A DNA stretch of 64,000 nucleotides. Source: Siphonodentalium dalli. Its lineage: Eukaryota; Mollusca; Scaphopoda; Gadilida; Siphonodentaliidae. Below are positions 1 through 11,790 of this stretch, piece by piece. A program made the translations under genes and the position numbers. The stretch lies in the NCBI GenBank assembly GCA_032622095.1, contig CP136064.1, forward strand, positions 192,789,948 through 192,853,947, read 5' to 3'. The number at the start of each line of letters is the position of its first letter. The stretch's first letter is position 1. Under the pieces are notes generated by a model, which was not told the origin of the DNA, did no database searches, and worked only from the letters and a program-made list of their open reading frames with translations.

Positions 1-44
1 TAATTCTGCTGTGGTTAAGGAGTCAATTATTTAGGGCATTACTG
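1..44. mobile_element. TA-type palindromic MITE, right end (cut by window start)
   Basis: The sequence TTCTGCTGTGGTTAAGGAGT followed by ATTATTTAGGGCATTACTG is the right arm of the family described at 4461-4669. Confidence 0.9.
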
Positions 45-1727
45 CACCTTTTGTGGGACACAGTTTATGTCCACGGCACTGGGCAGGCATTTATCTCACT
101 TGTAACGTTATATATCGCTTCATTTCAGGAAATTAGATATGGTTCTGATGTACGACTGTCATGACCATCCCTTCCCCGAGCATACTAATATGAAATATGT
201 GTAACTTTGATCCTCTGTAGGTACAAGTATCATAAATTTTAAATGTAAACAAAAGCTGATCTTACAAATATTTGTGTTGGTTATTATCAGTATATTGTGT
301 GTACATAATGGGGTATTGACCATAGATAATTGCTGTACTATGCCGGAAAAGGATATTATATCTTCAATTACATGTATCTTTTGATTATTCACTTCACTGT
401 GATCCACGAAAATAAACACATCACATTAGATTAGATTATTTATTAGTAATGATACAAATATCTATACAATTTTATACAAAGATGTCACACGTATACAAAT
501 TAAATGTTATATGATATTGGATGGAACTGTGGTCGACATTAAAATATAACTGTAAGTGAGTGATAAAAAGAAGAGCTCACTATTCAGATGTATAATCAAA
601 AAGAGATCTAACCAATAAAGTTTTAAAAGATGGTTAGTCGGTGATATTAATATTAATAAATTTCAGGCCTTAAAATCCATTCATTTTTGCGAGAATCAAA
701 GCTCGTTCACAAGTTTAAGGGTACGAGAATCAAAATCAAATCCTGATTATGCCAAAACTGAGTTGGTTGGGAGGGGGGTATGGTGTATCACCCATTCCAT
801 GTTGGTGATGGTTTGAAGGGAATATCCCCTGGGAAAGTTTTGAAAATTCAATGCACTGAGTCAATTTCTCAACAGTAATATCTTACTTTCAAATCTTTAA
901 AAAGTTTACCCTCTCCCTGTATCTTCAGTCAAATGAGTTGATGTTAATGTGACAGGAATGCAAAATTGCAATATTTATTGTACATGTATAGCCTTCAATT
1001 TTGAAAGATTTATTGTTGGTAAATTGAAAAAAAAAACACCCTGGCCTAATAGCTATGACATGATGTCTTTATATAACAAAGCAGAGATACACGTATGTAT
1101 GTGAGAATCAAACTTGATTCTCATGTTTCACTTTGCGAGAATCATTTGCGAGAATTGATTCTGATTCTCGTACAAATTTTAAGCCCTGAATTTTATTATT
1201 AATACTGGAAAGAGCACGAGGCATATTCCTATAACTATATGAAAGAAAGGATTTGAAAGAAAAATGGTATTGCTGTAATCAGACTTGAATAAGCCACAGC
1301 CATTTCATAGAACCCCAATGAAATTTAAGCTAAATGATTGAAAACAATACCCAGCATATGAGCGGCCACATGACAAGAGTACATTGGTCCTATCCTTGAC
1401 TCCCAGCAAGAGTTAACTGATATCTTATCAGTTTGTCAACAATTGTAGTTTACTGATAAACAAAACACCCACTACTATCTCCACTTCTGTGTGGAAAACA
1501 ATTTGCTCTATTTCCTTTCTAGCTAGAAGTTTGCTGCGAGTGTGCAATAGTGTGTCAAATCTACAAGAAATCATGAATTGAGGAATGGATAAATGTTCTG
1601 AGTGGAGATTCGAGAGGTTTTGTGGTCTATGACAGTGCTAAGCCTTCCTTCCATCAGTTAAAGGTCAATTCAGGGTATCAGACCCCCCAGTTACAACAAC
1701 AGCATACATATGCAATATCTAGTATTA
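45..1727. other. No gene seen; AT-rich DNA
   Basis: ORFs are short and lack codon character. The stretch 700-760 and 1100-1170 repeats the motif GCGAGAATCAAA/GAGAATCAAA with CTTGATTCTC, a weak local repeat with no assigned role. Confidence 0.6.
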
Positions 1728-1756
1728 CCCCCCCCCCCCCCCCCCCCCCCCCCCCC
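1728..1756. repeat. Poly-C run (29 C)
   Basis: An uninterrupted C homopolymer borders the tandem-bearing repeat that follows. The length may be inexact in an assembly. A shorter C run lies at 7870-7884 and a G run at 34491-34502. Confidence 0.95.
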
Positions 1757-2506
1757 GCAATGAAGTTAGGGGGGGTATACTGGAGTCAGCTTGTCCATCT
1801 GTCGTCTGTCGTCCATCTGTCCGTCCGTGGACACAAATTTGTCCGGAGTTTATCTCAGCCGTTTTTGATCAATTTCCGTGAAACTTGGCACAGACATCAA
1901 CCACCATGGGAACCTGTGTACCTGCGGTTATGACGTCTGTCGGACTTTTTTTGGTGGAGTTATCCCCCTTTTTTCGACTTAGAAAAGTTCGCAACATGTA
2001 TACTTTTGTCAGAGCTTTTATTCCTACATTTTTACGTCAATTTTTTAAAAACGTGGCACAGATATTTAGTACCATGGGAACTTGTGCACCTGCGATTATG
2101 ACATCTGTCCGACATTTTTTGGTGGAGTTATCCCCCTTTTACGACTTAGAATTTGTTTTGCATCATGCATAATTTTGTCCGAGCTTTTATTCCTACATTT
2201 TTCGGTCAATGTTTTTTAATCTTGGCACTGATATTTAGTACCATGGAAACCTGTGTCCGACTTTTTTTGTGTGGAGTTATTCCCCTTTTTCGACTTAGAA
2301 CATTTTCGCAACATGCATAATTTTGTCCAAGCTTTTATTCCTACATTTTTCGGTCAATAGGTTTAAGATTATGGTTAGGGTTGTACACCTGCAATGGGAA
2401 CTGTTATTTTATTATTTTAACTAAATGTTTACTGACATGTGAAACATCTTAGTATTTTAAAAACAGGGGGGTATCCTTAGTCCCATTGGGACAGTCACAC
2501 CTCTAG
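1757..2506. repeat. Dispersed repeat with ~170-bp internal tandem units
   Basis: It starts TTAGGGGGGGTATACTGGAG and ends CAGGGGGGTATCCTTAGTCC-CATTGGGACAGTC. Inside, about three units repeat GGTGGAGTTATCCCCCTTTT, TCGACTTAGAA and GAGCTTTTATTCCTACATTT. ORFs at 1622-2172 cross it without coding character. Confidence 0.7.
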
Positions 2507-2523
2507 TTTTACACCAGTTTGTT

Positions 2524-3010
2524 AGCTCAACTTTACTTGTAAAGTTTGAGCTATTGCCATGGCTTGGTATCCATAGTCTGTGTGCGCGTGTGTGCATGGA
2601 GAATCTGTCAACAATTTCAATTAGCACGGACTACAGGTCGTACCTTTGGTTGGATCATTATGAAATTTGGCATGGCTGTTGACATTGACATGTAGATTGG
2701 AACGAATTTGGCCATAAAACATGGCTGCCAACAGCCATCTTGAATTTTACTCTTTGCATGACTAAATCCTTTGGCATGGGCTACAAGTCATACCAATGTT
2801 TGGTCGGATCATTATGAAATTTGTCATAGCTGTTGACATGTAGATGGGATCGAGTCATTTTGGAGTCATTCGGCAAAAAAACATGGCCACCAAAATTCAA
2901 TCCATCAGCACGGGCAACAGGTTCATAAAAGTACATGTAACCTATATACCAAACAAAACTAGGTCAAGGTCACTAACCTCAGGTCACCACACGATCCGAA
3001 GCTCCTGTCA
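2524..3010. repeat. Decayed relative of the 163-bp tandem element
   Basis: It has the same start (TTAGCTCAACTTTACTTGTA-AAGTTTGAGCTATTGCCATGG) and about two and a half degraded units (AACATGGCTGCCAACAGCCA, GACATGTAGATGGGATCGAG). There is no terminal AAGTTGAGCT. Confidence 0.65.
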
Positions 3011-3420
3011 TGAAAGTGTTAAGGGAAATACTTGTTAATGATTAGTAAAGAAAAGGTTAAAGCAAAGCCCAATTCATAATTATATGGATGTGTGCCAATT
3101 TCAAATTTCAACATGTCAGAATGGGAAAATATACAAAATTTTTATGACCAAGATTTCCAACTTTGATAATGTATATAGTACCTTGTGTTTAATTGTTGTT
3201 CACCTGAGGCATTCTTTATTGATGTAATTACTTTATCATAAATCCGCATGGTACTGTCAGCTGTGTCAAGTCTGTCTTACTTTTTGTTGGTGATAAAATT
3301 TCAATTAAAAATCTGTTTTTAAAAATGGACTTTTATTAGTCATGATTCTGTCATCAACTCTTTGTGCCCGGTTACAAGCTCTTCCAGAGGGGCCCCCCAG
3401 TAGCTCAGTCATTAACCTCT

Positions 3421-3960
3421 TGGCTGCTATACGTCAGTACAGAGTACAGACCTAAAATGTCATGCTGTGTACAGATCTCTTGGCTGCTGTACATCAGTAC
3501 TGAGTACAGACCTAAAATGTCATGCTGTGTACAGATCTCTTGGCTGCTGTACATCAGTACTGAGTACAGACCTAAAATGTCATGCTGTGTACAGATCTCT
3601 TGGCTGCTGTACATCAGTACTGAGTACGGACCTAAAATGTCATGCTGTGTACAGATCTCTTGGCTGCTGTACATCAGTACTGAGTACAGACCTAAAATGT
3701 CATGCTGTGTACAGATCTCTTGGCTGCTGTACATCAGTACTGAGTACAGACCTAAAATGTCATGCTGTGTACAGATCTCTTGGCTGCTGTACATCAGTAC
3801 TGAGTACGGACCTAAAATGTCATGCTGTGTACAGATCTCTTGGCTGCTGTACATCAGTACTGAGTACGGACCTAAAATGTCATGCTGTGTACAGATCTCT
3901 TGGCTGCTGTACATCAGTACTGAGTACGGACATAAAATGTCATGCTGTGTACGGACCTAC
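3421..3960. repeat. 60-bp minisatellite, nine units
   Basis: Nine consecutive units of exactly 60 bases (TGGCTGCTGTACATCAGTAC, then TGAGTACAGACCTAAAATGT and CATGCTGTGTACAGATCTCT). Inner units are almost identical and differ mainly at ACAGACC/ACGGACC; the first and last are diverged. Because 60 is a multiple of three, stop-free frames extend through the array on both strands. This explains the 249-codon ORF at 3364-4113, which I do not regard as a gene. Confidence 0.95.
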
Positions 3961-4460
3961 GTACCGTGCATCATGAATTTTCGGTCAATGTATCGCTTCA
4001 GGATTGGTAATGATAGTTGCCTTTGCATGAAGTTATTTCTATGGTTTTTGCGACATTCCCATTATATTTTTAAACTGCAAAATGGGCAGAATATCAATGT
4101 CCCCCGTACATGAAGTCATTCAGCAGTGAAGAGGTTAAGGTGTGTACTGAATTAGGTCACCATAAGCGTCCAGTGAATGCAGTGATGGTGAAGCTGGGTT
4201 GGTTCCCAATAAACAGGGATGTGTGATCCATGCAAATGGAGAATAGCCTGATTTGTTTATCTGGACAAGTTTTGTCAGTTGCTTTATTGCGAGGGCTGTA
4301 ATTTGTATGTGCATTGGAGTTAATGCCAGTAATTTCAAGTAACATTAACTTTCCACCACTTATAAAGCTCACCTCTTTCTGATATATGGCTTATTGGCTG
4401 AAACAATGATAAACCCCAATCACCCAACCAAAATCTCCAAGCATTACTCCTCTCATGATA

Positions 4461-4669
4461 CAGTAATGCCCTAAATAATCGACTCCTTAACCACAGCAGA
4501 ATTATTGGTAACTTTTCAGGATTTAGTCGGAAATATGGCTTGTTATTGGAAAGCTCTCAGTGAGAGCTTTCTGATGAATGGCAACAAGCAATATTTCCGA
4601 CTAAATCCTGCTGAAAAGTTACCCATCATTCTGCTGTGGTTAAGGAGTCGATTATTTAGGGCATTACTG
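4461..4669. mobile_element. TA-type palindromic MITE, complete copy (209 bp)
   Basis: The element runs from CAGTAATGCCCTAAATAATC to its inverse GGGCATTACTG and is flanked by TA on both sides. The two halves are almost fully complementary, so the whole unit can fold into one long hairpin around GAAAGCTCTCAGTGAGAGCTTTC. The TA duplication and CAGT-like tip fit a Tc1/mariner-derived MITE (inference). Other copies: 1-44, 15996, 16826, 33002, 51540, 53375, 58782. Confidence 0.92.
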
Positions 4670-4774
4670 TACGTTTTTCTTAAATATGACATTTTTTCAA
4701 GACGCTTGCAGATTCATAGAATCAGATGTGTAACCCAATTTTTTACATTTGGACATTCTTAAAGATACAGATGG

Positions 4775-5335
4775 CCTTCGCGATGGGTATATTGCTGTTA
4801 AAATAGTCACATCTGTTAAAAGCACCACAAACGGAAAGAATATTACAATATAGACAGATTTTGTTCATTATACCAATCATAAATATCATGTAAATAGCAT
4901 GTTATTGTCAAGGTTGTATGCCATGTTAGTAAATAAAGGCCATTATTATGTTACAGTACAGTACGTAAAGAGTGTGCGATAACCAAAACACTCAACACAG
5001 CGAGTTCTCACTAAGTAAACTTTGGTTAAAACTGCCACCATTATGTTTACAACATACCATTATAGCTAGATCTCTAATCCACTCAAGATTTCTGTGTTGA
5101 ATGGGTCACCATGAATCACTCTCCCAAAAAATCGCCACAGTATTCAGTATTTTGCTTATCGTACACTCTTTACATGCTGTATATAAACAAATGCTCGGCT
5201 CACACAAAGTGTGTTTTGTGGATAATATTGCATTTATACTATCATTATTCTATACTATTAGTATATTCTTGAGAATTATATTTCATAACTTGGTCACTTT
5301 TATTTCTAAATAATAACCAATAACCAAGGCCATCC
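4775..5335. repeat. Dispersed repeat R, copy 1
   Basis: The stretch 5010-5310 is closely matched at 31143-31440: both read CACCATGAATCACTCTCC (or CACCGTG), CACTCTTTACATGCTGTA and GCTCGGCTCACACAAAGTGT. A possible terminal inverted repeat is GATGGCCTT (4773) and AAGGCCATC (5327). The 62-73-codon ORFs in both copies are alike because the DNA is alike. Confidence 0.6.
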
Positions 5336-5844
5336 ATGCCTTTAACTGATCAGAGTAATACTAACGCTGTGTATAGACCAGGCTTTAGGCAATAATGTTA
5401 TGTTTAACTGATAAATTCTGGATGTATATGGGACTATTTAACCTTTCTTTACTAAATACCCTTTGACGAGTAGATATACCTTAGGAATTTTGCACTTGTA
5501 TTATCTATTTGTCTGTCTGTTGTCTGCTTATATTTGCCGAACACCCATTCAAATTAATAATAGAGCATCTGATGTACACTGTTATTACCCTGCATCTGAT
5601 AATCCTAATAATGTGAGGCAATGTACAATGCATAGACAAGTATTGATCTGATCTTCTTAGAATATTTGAGTTGAAGGCTTATATACAATTGGAATTGAGA
5701 AATTCTAAGGTGAATTAACCAATGAGTGACAGAAGACATGTATAAACTGCTAATGGAATTAGATCATTCCCAGTCGTGAAAGTGATTTGTGCCCAATTTC
5801 CAGACCTTTGTAACTTTTGTATAGAACTACGCTGTGACAATTAA

Positions 5845-6070
5845 CCCTTTCTATACTAAAGCATCATTGATGTCAGAGAAGTTATCCCATCGGAAATGTT
5901 CAGATAACAAGTTCAACAAACGACCATAGAATACCCTCAATAAATAAGGCTGCACTTTTATTTGTCTGTTGTCTGATTTTATCACCTTAACTTCCTTCCA
6001 AATGAATAATAGACCATTCCAATGTATACTTTTATAACTGAATGGGAGAATCCATTTAGTATAGAAAGGG
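5845..6070. mobile_element. TTAA-type MITE (CCCTTTCTATACTAAA family), near-complete
   Basis: The left side TTAA-CCCTTTCTATACTAAA and right side TTTAGTATAGAAAGGG-ATAA are inverted. Internal landmarks are TTGTCTGTTGTCTG and AATAATAGACCATTCCAATG. The TTAA target and CCC tip are piggyBac-like (inference). Relatives lie at 9762, 19203, 30086, 43770 and 48440, with fragments at 5439, 21985, 30400 and 32470. Confidence 0.75.
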
Positions 6071-6744
6071 ATAACACAAACCAAGAGAGATAAACTTTCA
6101 AAAATCAATTCTGGAAGTAGTCACATGTACATGTAACTGAATTCTACTATTCAGTTCCGACAGCATATATTGGAATGGTCCAATATTTATTTGGGGTGCT
6201 TGGATACAATAGGCACATGACACTGATGATGAAAGCCATCCGAATTTGTCGAAAAATAATATTCAAGGCAGAGAAAGTAGCTCGGATCTCCGAAAGGATC
6301 AGGGGAAACTGGTTCAGGGAACTGGTCAATAATGGGCGGTCCATATCTGTATAGATGATACATGGAACATTACATGGATTGCAATTGATTTTGTATGAAT
6401 TTATTAGAAATTTGTGTAGTGGAATAGATATAATTGATCTATCTTATGAGTCAACACTTGAAAACTATACTCTCTGAAAAGTAGTTACTTGATTCCCATT
6501 TATTCATTTGCCAGGATATTGTTGAACTTATTAGCTGAACTTCACCACAAATTAAGCAGTTACTTTTGCGTGTCATTTCCTTATATGATCTGAACATCCC
6601 TACAATGGAGATTCCACAACTGTTAATCAAATAATTATTAGCAGATGTTAATTGCTTATTTTCGAACAACTTTTTTGTTGTCAAATCACAATGTACTGAA
6701 ATTTTGATTTGCAATGATGTTGGAAATTCATCCATGTGACTATA

Positions 6745-7150
6745 ACACTGTTTTTATATGCCCGTTTTTAAAAAAACTGGGCGCAGTATGTTATTGGTCT
6801 GTTCATCTGTCTAGGCTTCTGTCCATTTGTCTGTCTGTCCAACAGTTCGCTTTTAGTTTCCGGATGATAACTTTAGATAGTTTTAACTGAATGGAATTAA
6901 ATTTGGTATTCGGGTTCTGCCTGCCAATTTTCTCCAGAGTTATGATGCTTTTTGTTGTAATTTGCACTCAATTTTCATATCCAGATGTTAACTTTGCCAA
7001 TATACAGGTCAGGTTCAAATTTGGGTTCCGATGACCAATTTTCACCAGATTTATGGCCCTTAGTTAGCATATTTTGTCATTCCCTGGCGATGTATGGGAG
7101 GCTGAAGCACAAAGATTTATTAAATGTGAATTTGGCCTCCCACAGCAATG
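6745..7150. repeat. Dispersed repeat, TGCCCGTTTTTAAAAAAACTGGGC start
   Basis: A short terminal hairpin precedes a CTGTCCATTTGTCTGTCTGT tract and two degenerate units with CAATTTTC-CCAGA-TTATG-CCCTT. A relative lies at 24635-24995 (ATATGCCCTTTTG start), 28145-28400 and 46420-46860. All share the CCGTCCGTCTGT-type tract and ACAGGTCAAGTTCGAATTTG. Confidence 0.55.
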
Positions 7151-8167
7151 TTCTTATTCACTTCGTGGGACACACTTCATATTTCTCACAATTAAAGAAA
7201 AAAAAAGAAAGTATTTTCTGGTGGATTATAGCATGTAGGCAGAAGGTGCTAGCTAGCAACCATTGCAGAATGGATAATTTGAGAATTTAGAACTGAATCC
7301 ATTCAGTAACCACAGAGTAACCCAATGTTGATCAAACTGGGGGAGTCGGCGCCTCTCACACCTTCAAGATACAGCAAATTGCCCTCCAGGATATGGAACA
7401 GGAAACTACTGTGTCGTTCCGCATTTATTTAGGGATAAGTATTCAAGTGGTAAGAGAGAAATTTAAATATCTACAATGATTCTGAATAACAAACTTCCTG
7501 CTTAAAGATGAAACACTTATTTATGATCTTTATTTGCTCATTCCTCAGAAAATAAAAAGCCTTCATTCAGGATATTGAACTTCACACCATCTATTCACAG
7601 TCAAGGTGTGACATTCTACTGTGCAATCTGCATACTTTTACGAAGTATTTGTTCTCCATTGAATTTTAATACTTCTAGTGAACAGGATCTATTTTTGATG
7701 TTGTGATCTCCTCCTGTGTCAAGTGTTATTAATTGTCATTGTGGTATTGCGTCTTGCTAAACACTGATGCAAAAGATAAAGTTTGCGAGACAACTCAAGC
7801 TACTTTTCTAATTTAATATTGAGGTGAGAGTATCTTGTTATTATCTTGCTACCATATCTGAAGGTGTATACACCCCCCCCCCCCCTTTCTGGTACATGGG
7901 ATTAGGGTAATTTTTATGTTGTTCGCCAAATTCATACCCCCTTTTAACTGGTACTCAGGATTCATATTCCAAATTTACATATTTAACTGGTACCAAGCTT
8001 TTATAACATCAAATATCTCAAATTTTTATTACTTTATAGTATATATAGCCTAAATCTAAAAAAAATTTATGTAATTCAGTCCATGCCACTTGATATGTTG
8101 AAGTTATGTAAACTACTTCAGTAAATGTATGAAAATTATCATATTTGTCTTTAATTACTGTATTTCA

Positions 8168-9440
8168 TAGTTTTTAGTCGAGTTTTTTTCCAAAACTCGA
8201 CTTATAGTTTGATGAGGGACGGTGGGCGGGCGGACGGGCGGGCGACGTGTTTTGCTTATAACTCAACCGTTTATTATGTGTGTGAGTACATATCCATGCA
8301 CATAAGCTGCAGACAAAAAATCGGGTTCGTCCGCACATTTATTACAGAGTTATGGCCCTTTGAATTTTCAGCTCGTTGGCGCGATAACTTCAACAAACGT
8401 TATCCGATTTGATTGAAATTTGGTATATAGGTGTCTCCCAAGAATATCTCGGATGAGTTCGAAAACCAGCCTGGTCCGATAAAATTTGATAGAGTTATGG
8501 CCCTTAATTAGTCATTTTTCACAAATTTTCAGCTCGTTAGCGCGATAACTTCAACAAACGTTATCCGATTTGATTGAAATTTGGTATATAGGTGTCTCCC
8601 AAGAATATCTCAGATGAGTTCGAAAACCGGCCTCGTCCGATAAAATTTGATAGAGTTATGGCCCTTAATTAGTCATTTTTCACGAATTTTCAGCTCGTTA
8701 GCGCGAAATTAAACTTCAACAAACGTTATCCGATTTGATTGAAATTTGGTATATAGGTGTCTCCCAAGAATATCTCGGATGAGTTCGAAAACCGGCCTCG
8801 TCCGATAAAATTTGATAGAGTTATGGCCCTTAACTAGTCATTTTTTATGAATTTTCAGCTCGTTAGCGCGATAACTTCAACAAACGTTATCCGATTTGAT
8901 TGAAATTTGGTATATAGGTGTCTCCCAAGAATATCTCGGATGAGTTCGAAAACCGGCCTCGTCCGATAAAATTTGATAGAGTTATGGCCCTTAACTAGTC
9001 ATTTTTTACGAATTTTCAGCTCGTTAGCGCGATAACTTCAACAAATGTTATCCGATTTGATTGAAATTTGGTATATAGGTGTCTCCCAAGAATATCTTGG
9101 ACGAGTTCGAAAACCAGCCTGGCCCAATAAAATTTGATAGAGTTATGGCCCTTAATTAGTCATTTTTCGTGAATTTTTAGCTCGTTAGCGCGATAACTTC
9201 AACGAACGTCCTCCGATTTGTTTAAAATTTGGAATAAACATACTTGCCAAGAATATTTCGGACGAGTTCGAAAACCAGCCTGGCCCGATAAAATTTGATG
9301 GAGTTATGGCCCTTAATTAGTCATTTTTCGATTTTACCTATTAATTAGTCTACCGATACTGATGCACACCTATTGGCGGTAGCCACCGAAACGAGACACA
9401 GCATCTCTGATGCCACCTCTTGTTCTTATTTGATAGGCAG
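8168..9440. mobile_element. Repeat element with ~161-bp tandem units (six)
   Basis: A terminal hairpin (AGTCGAGTTTTTTTCCAAAA-CTCGACTT, about 8176-8203) and a GGGCGGGCGGACGGGCGGGC tract precede units that restart with CAGCTCGTTAGCGCGATAAC at about 8369, 8530, 8691, 8856, 9017 and 9178. Units share TTGAAATTTGGTATATAGGT and TAGAGTTATGGCCCTTAATT. The end contains GCATCTCTGATGCCACCTCT. Tandem-bearing dispersed elements of this kind are known in bivalves (pearl/Helitron-like); that class is an inference. A related decayed element starts at 26410. Confidence 0.75.
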
Positions 9441-9761
9441 GATTCACATCTCTCTGTTAACTGCATGATATTGAAGGTGGTACGTGACACCTCATATCTC
9501 TCTGATCAACTCAACCTGTTTCCATGTCCCGATGTCTGCTTGATTATTCCGATGTATGCCATCCAATTTTTTACCAGAGTTTGTGTGTGACATCTTCTGG
9601 CGAATGTCATCACATCATAACTATACCTGTAATTCCATCCTGAGCTTAATTTCAGAATGTGTTTGTGTAATGGTATTATATCTCCACTCCAGAAGTTATG
9701 TCTTATTTCCCCCATCCCATTATAAATTTGATATTAGGAGGGCTGTAGATTGGATATCTAA

Positions 9762-10011
9762 CCTTTTCTTTACTAAACTCATTGACGAATAGTTCCCATA
9801 GGACATGTTCAGATATTATAAATAAGTTCAACAAACGGCCATAGGTCTGAACATTTGCCACCAATGAATATGAATCATTCAGCACTTGTATTATATTTTC
9901 GACTGACTGGCATCTGCCAATTTAGCCTGAACACCCCTCCAAATTAATAATAGACAATTCCAATGTATACCTTTATAACTGAATGGAAGAAACCATTTTG
10001 TACAGAAAGGG
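9762..10011. mobile_element. TTAA-type MITE, same family as 5845-6070
   Basis: It runs from CCTTTTCTTTACTAAAC to TTTTGTACAGAAAGGG followed by TTAA. It has the landmark AATAATAGACAATTCCAATG and the AAGTTCAACAAACGGCCATA segment. Confidence 0.75.
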
Positions 10012-11204
10012 TTAAATTAAAATTTTATTCTTTAGTTTTTTTCCCAACCTGAGTATTTTAGGAAGACAGCAAGATGGCTATCAATGTCTCACAAACCAGT
10101 TTAGGCCAATTTCACCCCTTCCCAACTCTGGGCTGAATTTCAAGCATGGCTGTAGAATGACAACTGTTAATCAATGCTCAACCAAGTTAGAATAATTTCT
10201 GCCCCCAACCCTCTGAGATTAATAAATTTCACCCCTCCCCCACTCAAGATTTAATTTCAAGATATGATGACTATCACCACTTAATCAAGTTAGGCTAATG
10301 ATAACACCCCCACCAGAACTGTAGGATGAGGATCAAACTTCTATTATCACTTAACCAAGTTTATAGGCTAATAAATGCCCTTATTAATTGCTACAACTTT
10401 ATAATGTTCTGGCAATCAAAATACAATGTTATGTACCTGTCAGCAAATTGTGTATTGCAATGTGAGAGAGAAAATGCAAATGTGATGACAAAGCATTACA
10501 TGTAATCATTAGTGAGAATTGACAGAGTGGCACACCTATAATAAATGGTCATATGGAACTTCACATAGTTGAATATAGGAGTATAGGGTAATGCTAAAAA
10601 TTGGCTCTCTTCCAATGACTGCAAGCAGTTATAATCTTATTTCATTGGATCAAATATTATAGCACTCCATACAACCCACTAATTACTAATGGATTGCTCC
10701 CTAATTTGACACTCTGGTGCATAACTAGGTACACATATACATGTACAGCATACTACTGATAGTAGTTCCAGCCGGCACCATATTAACAGAATAGGAATAT
10801 TAACTGTTGGTCATTTGTTTCATAAGTATGTATTTTCATGTAACAGTAGCTGTTTACTCTTTGTAGACGGTAAGTATAGGTTATAACCAACTTGGGTATC
10901 TGGACCAAAAAATACAGACCCAGACGCGTTAGCTTCTAATGGTATGATTTGTGTATTAACTTCCCAAGTGACTGGTGCAATCATTATCATGGTGTATTGT
11001 TAGAATTTCCCATCTTCCACTCCGATGTCCTTCCTGCTTACTATCCAATTATAATGTCAATTGCTGTGTTAATTTTAGCTCAATTGAGTCAATTCTGTAT
11101 TTGGCCCCGTCGAAATACAGATTCATGCAAGAAATATTGTCCATGAATTGGAGAAATTTGATTGACTGAGGGGTGTGAAGCAGTTTATAAGTCAGGATCT
11201 TACT
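10012..11204. other. No gene seen; mildly repetitive CCACCCC-type text
   Basis: At 10090-10380 the sequence loosely repeats AAGTTAGGCTAAT followed by CACCCC with a spacing of about 80-100 bases, a decayed tandem array. The rest is unassigned AT-rich DNA. Confidence 0.5.
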
Positions 11205-11276
11205 CAGTTCTGATTAAAATCATACTCAGATACACTCCTCATGGAGCATATTTGAGTATGATTTTAATCAGAACTG
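11205..11276. repeat. Perfect 24-bp hairpin
   Basis: CAGTTCTGATTAAAATCATA-CTCA (11205-11228) is exactly inverted at 11253-11276, with a 24-base loop (GATACACTCCTCATGGAGCA region) that itself contains CTCCTCATGGAG. Confidence 0.8.
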
Positions 11277-11324
11277 CATTGGACGTCCACCATTTTCATT
11301 CCGCTACCCATAATTTTTTTTTTA

Positions 11325-11790
11325 TCATTCTGTGGCTATGTTCTCCAAAATTATATGTGGCTATTTGTATTAATGAATATTTTATACCACCACTGGTTGT
11401 TATCCTGAAGCGATCACTTTCTTTACGTTTCATTCATCTTGGTAACCTGAAAAGCCCTGATATGGTGACTCAGTATGATGAGAACATTCAACAATATAAT
11501 TCGGTCATAGTCGGCTGCCATGGCAGCCATCATGGAATTCACTCTTTGTATCACTAAATTATTTGACGCACTTTTCATCCAATCATCACAAAATTAGACT
11601 TGCAACTTCGGGGTGGTGTCTGGAATGTCCAGACTCTGGATGGGAAATATCTATTCAGGTCAAATTTCTTTTTCAAAATATGGGTGCCAGCAGCAATTTT
11701 GGATACTAATAGTGGTGGTAAATATTCATTATTAACACAAATAGCCACATATAATTTGGACAACATAGCCACAAAAAGTGCCAGCCACAT
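11325..11790. mobile_element. Fold-back element with ~80-bp arms
   Basis: The left arm (11325-11405: TGTGGCTATGTTCTCCAAAA through TATACCACCACTGG) is inverted at 11698-11785 (GTGGTGGTAAATATTCATTA through GACAACATAGCCACA). The ~290-base loop contains no coding sequence. GCCACA-rich sequence (AGTCACACAGTG, AGCCACACAATG) follows to about 11890. Confidence 0.7.

Noticed and set aside
3395-3420. tRNA-like A box (AGTAGCTCAGTCATT) before the minisatellite
   Set aside because: No B box, anticodon arm or cloverleaf follows.
3421-3960. CRISPR-like array
   Set aside because: Units are contiguous and identical with no unique spacers, in an animal genome.
3364-4113. 249-codon ORF with a repeated 20-residue unit
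   Set aside because: It is produced by the 60-bp minisatellite, which is open in several frames and on both strands; flanking parts lack coding character.
4135-4372. Two overlapping - strand ORFs (67 and 71 codons)
   Set aside because: No start context, splice sites or protein-like composition.
5101-5313. Similar small ORFs at 5101-5313 and 31199-31420 as a conserved gene pair
   Set aside because: The similarity is of a dispersed DNA repeat and includes non-coding flanks; reading frames have different ends.
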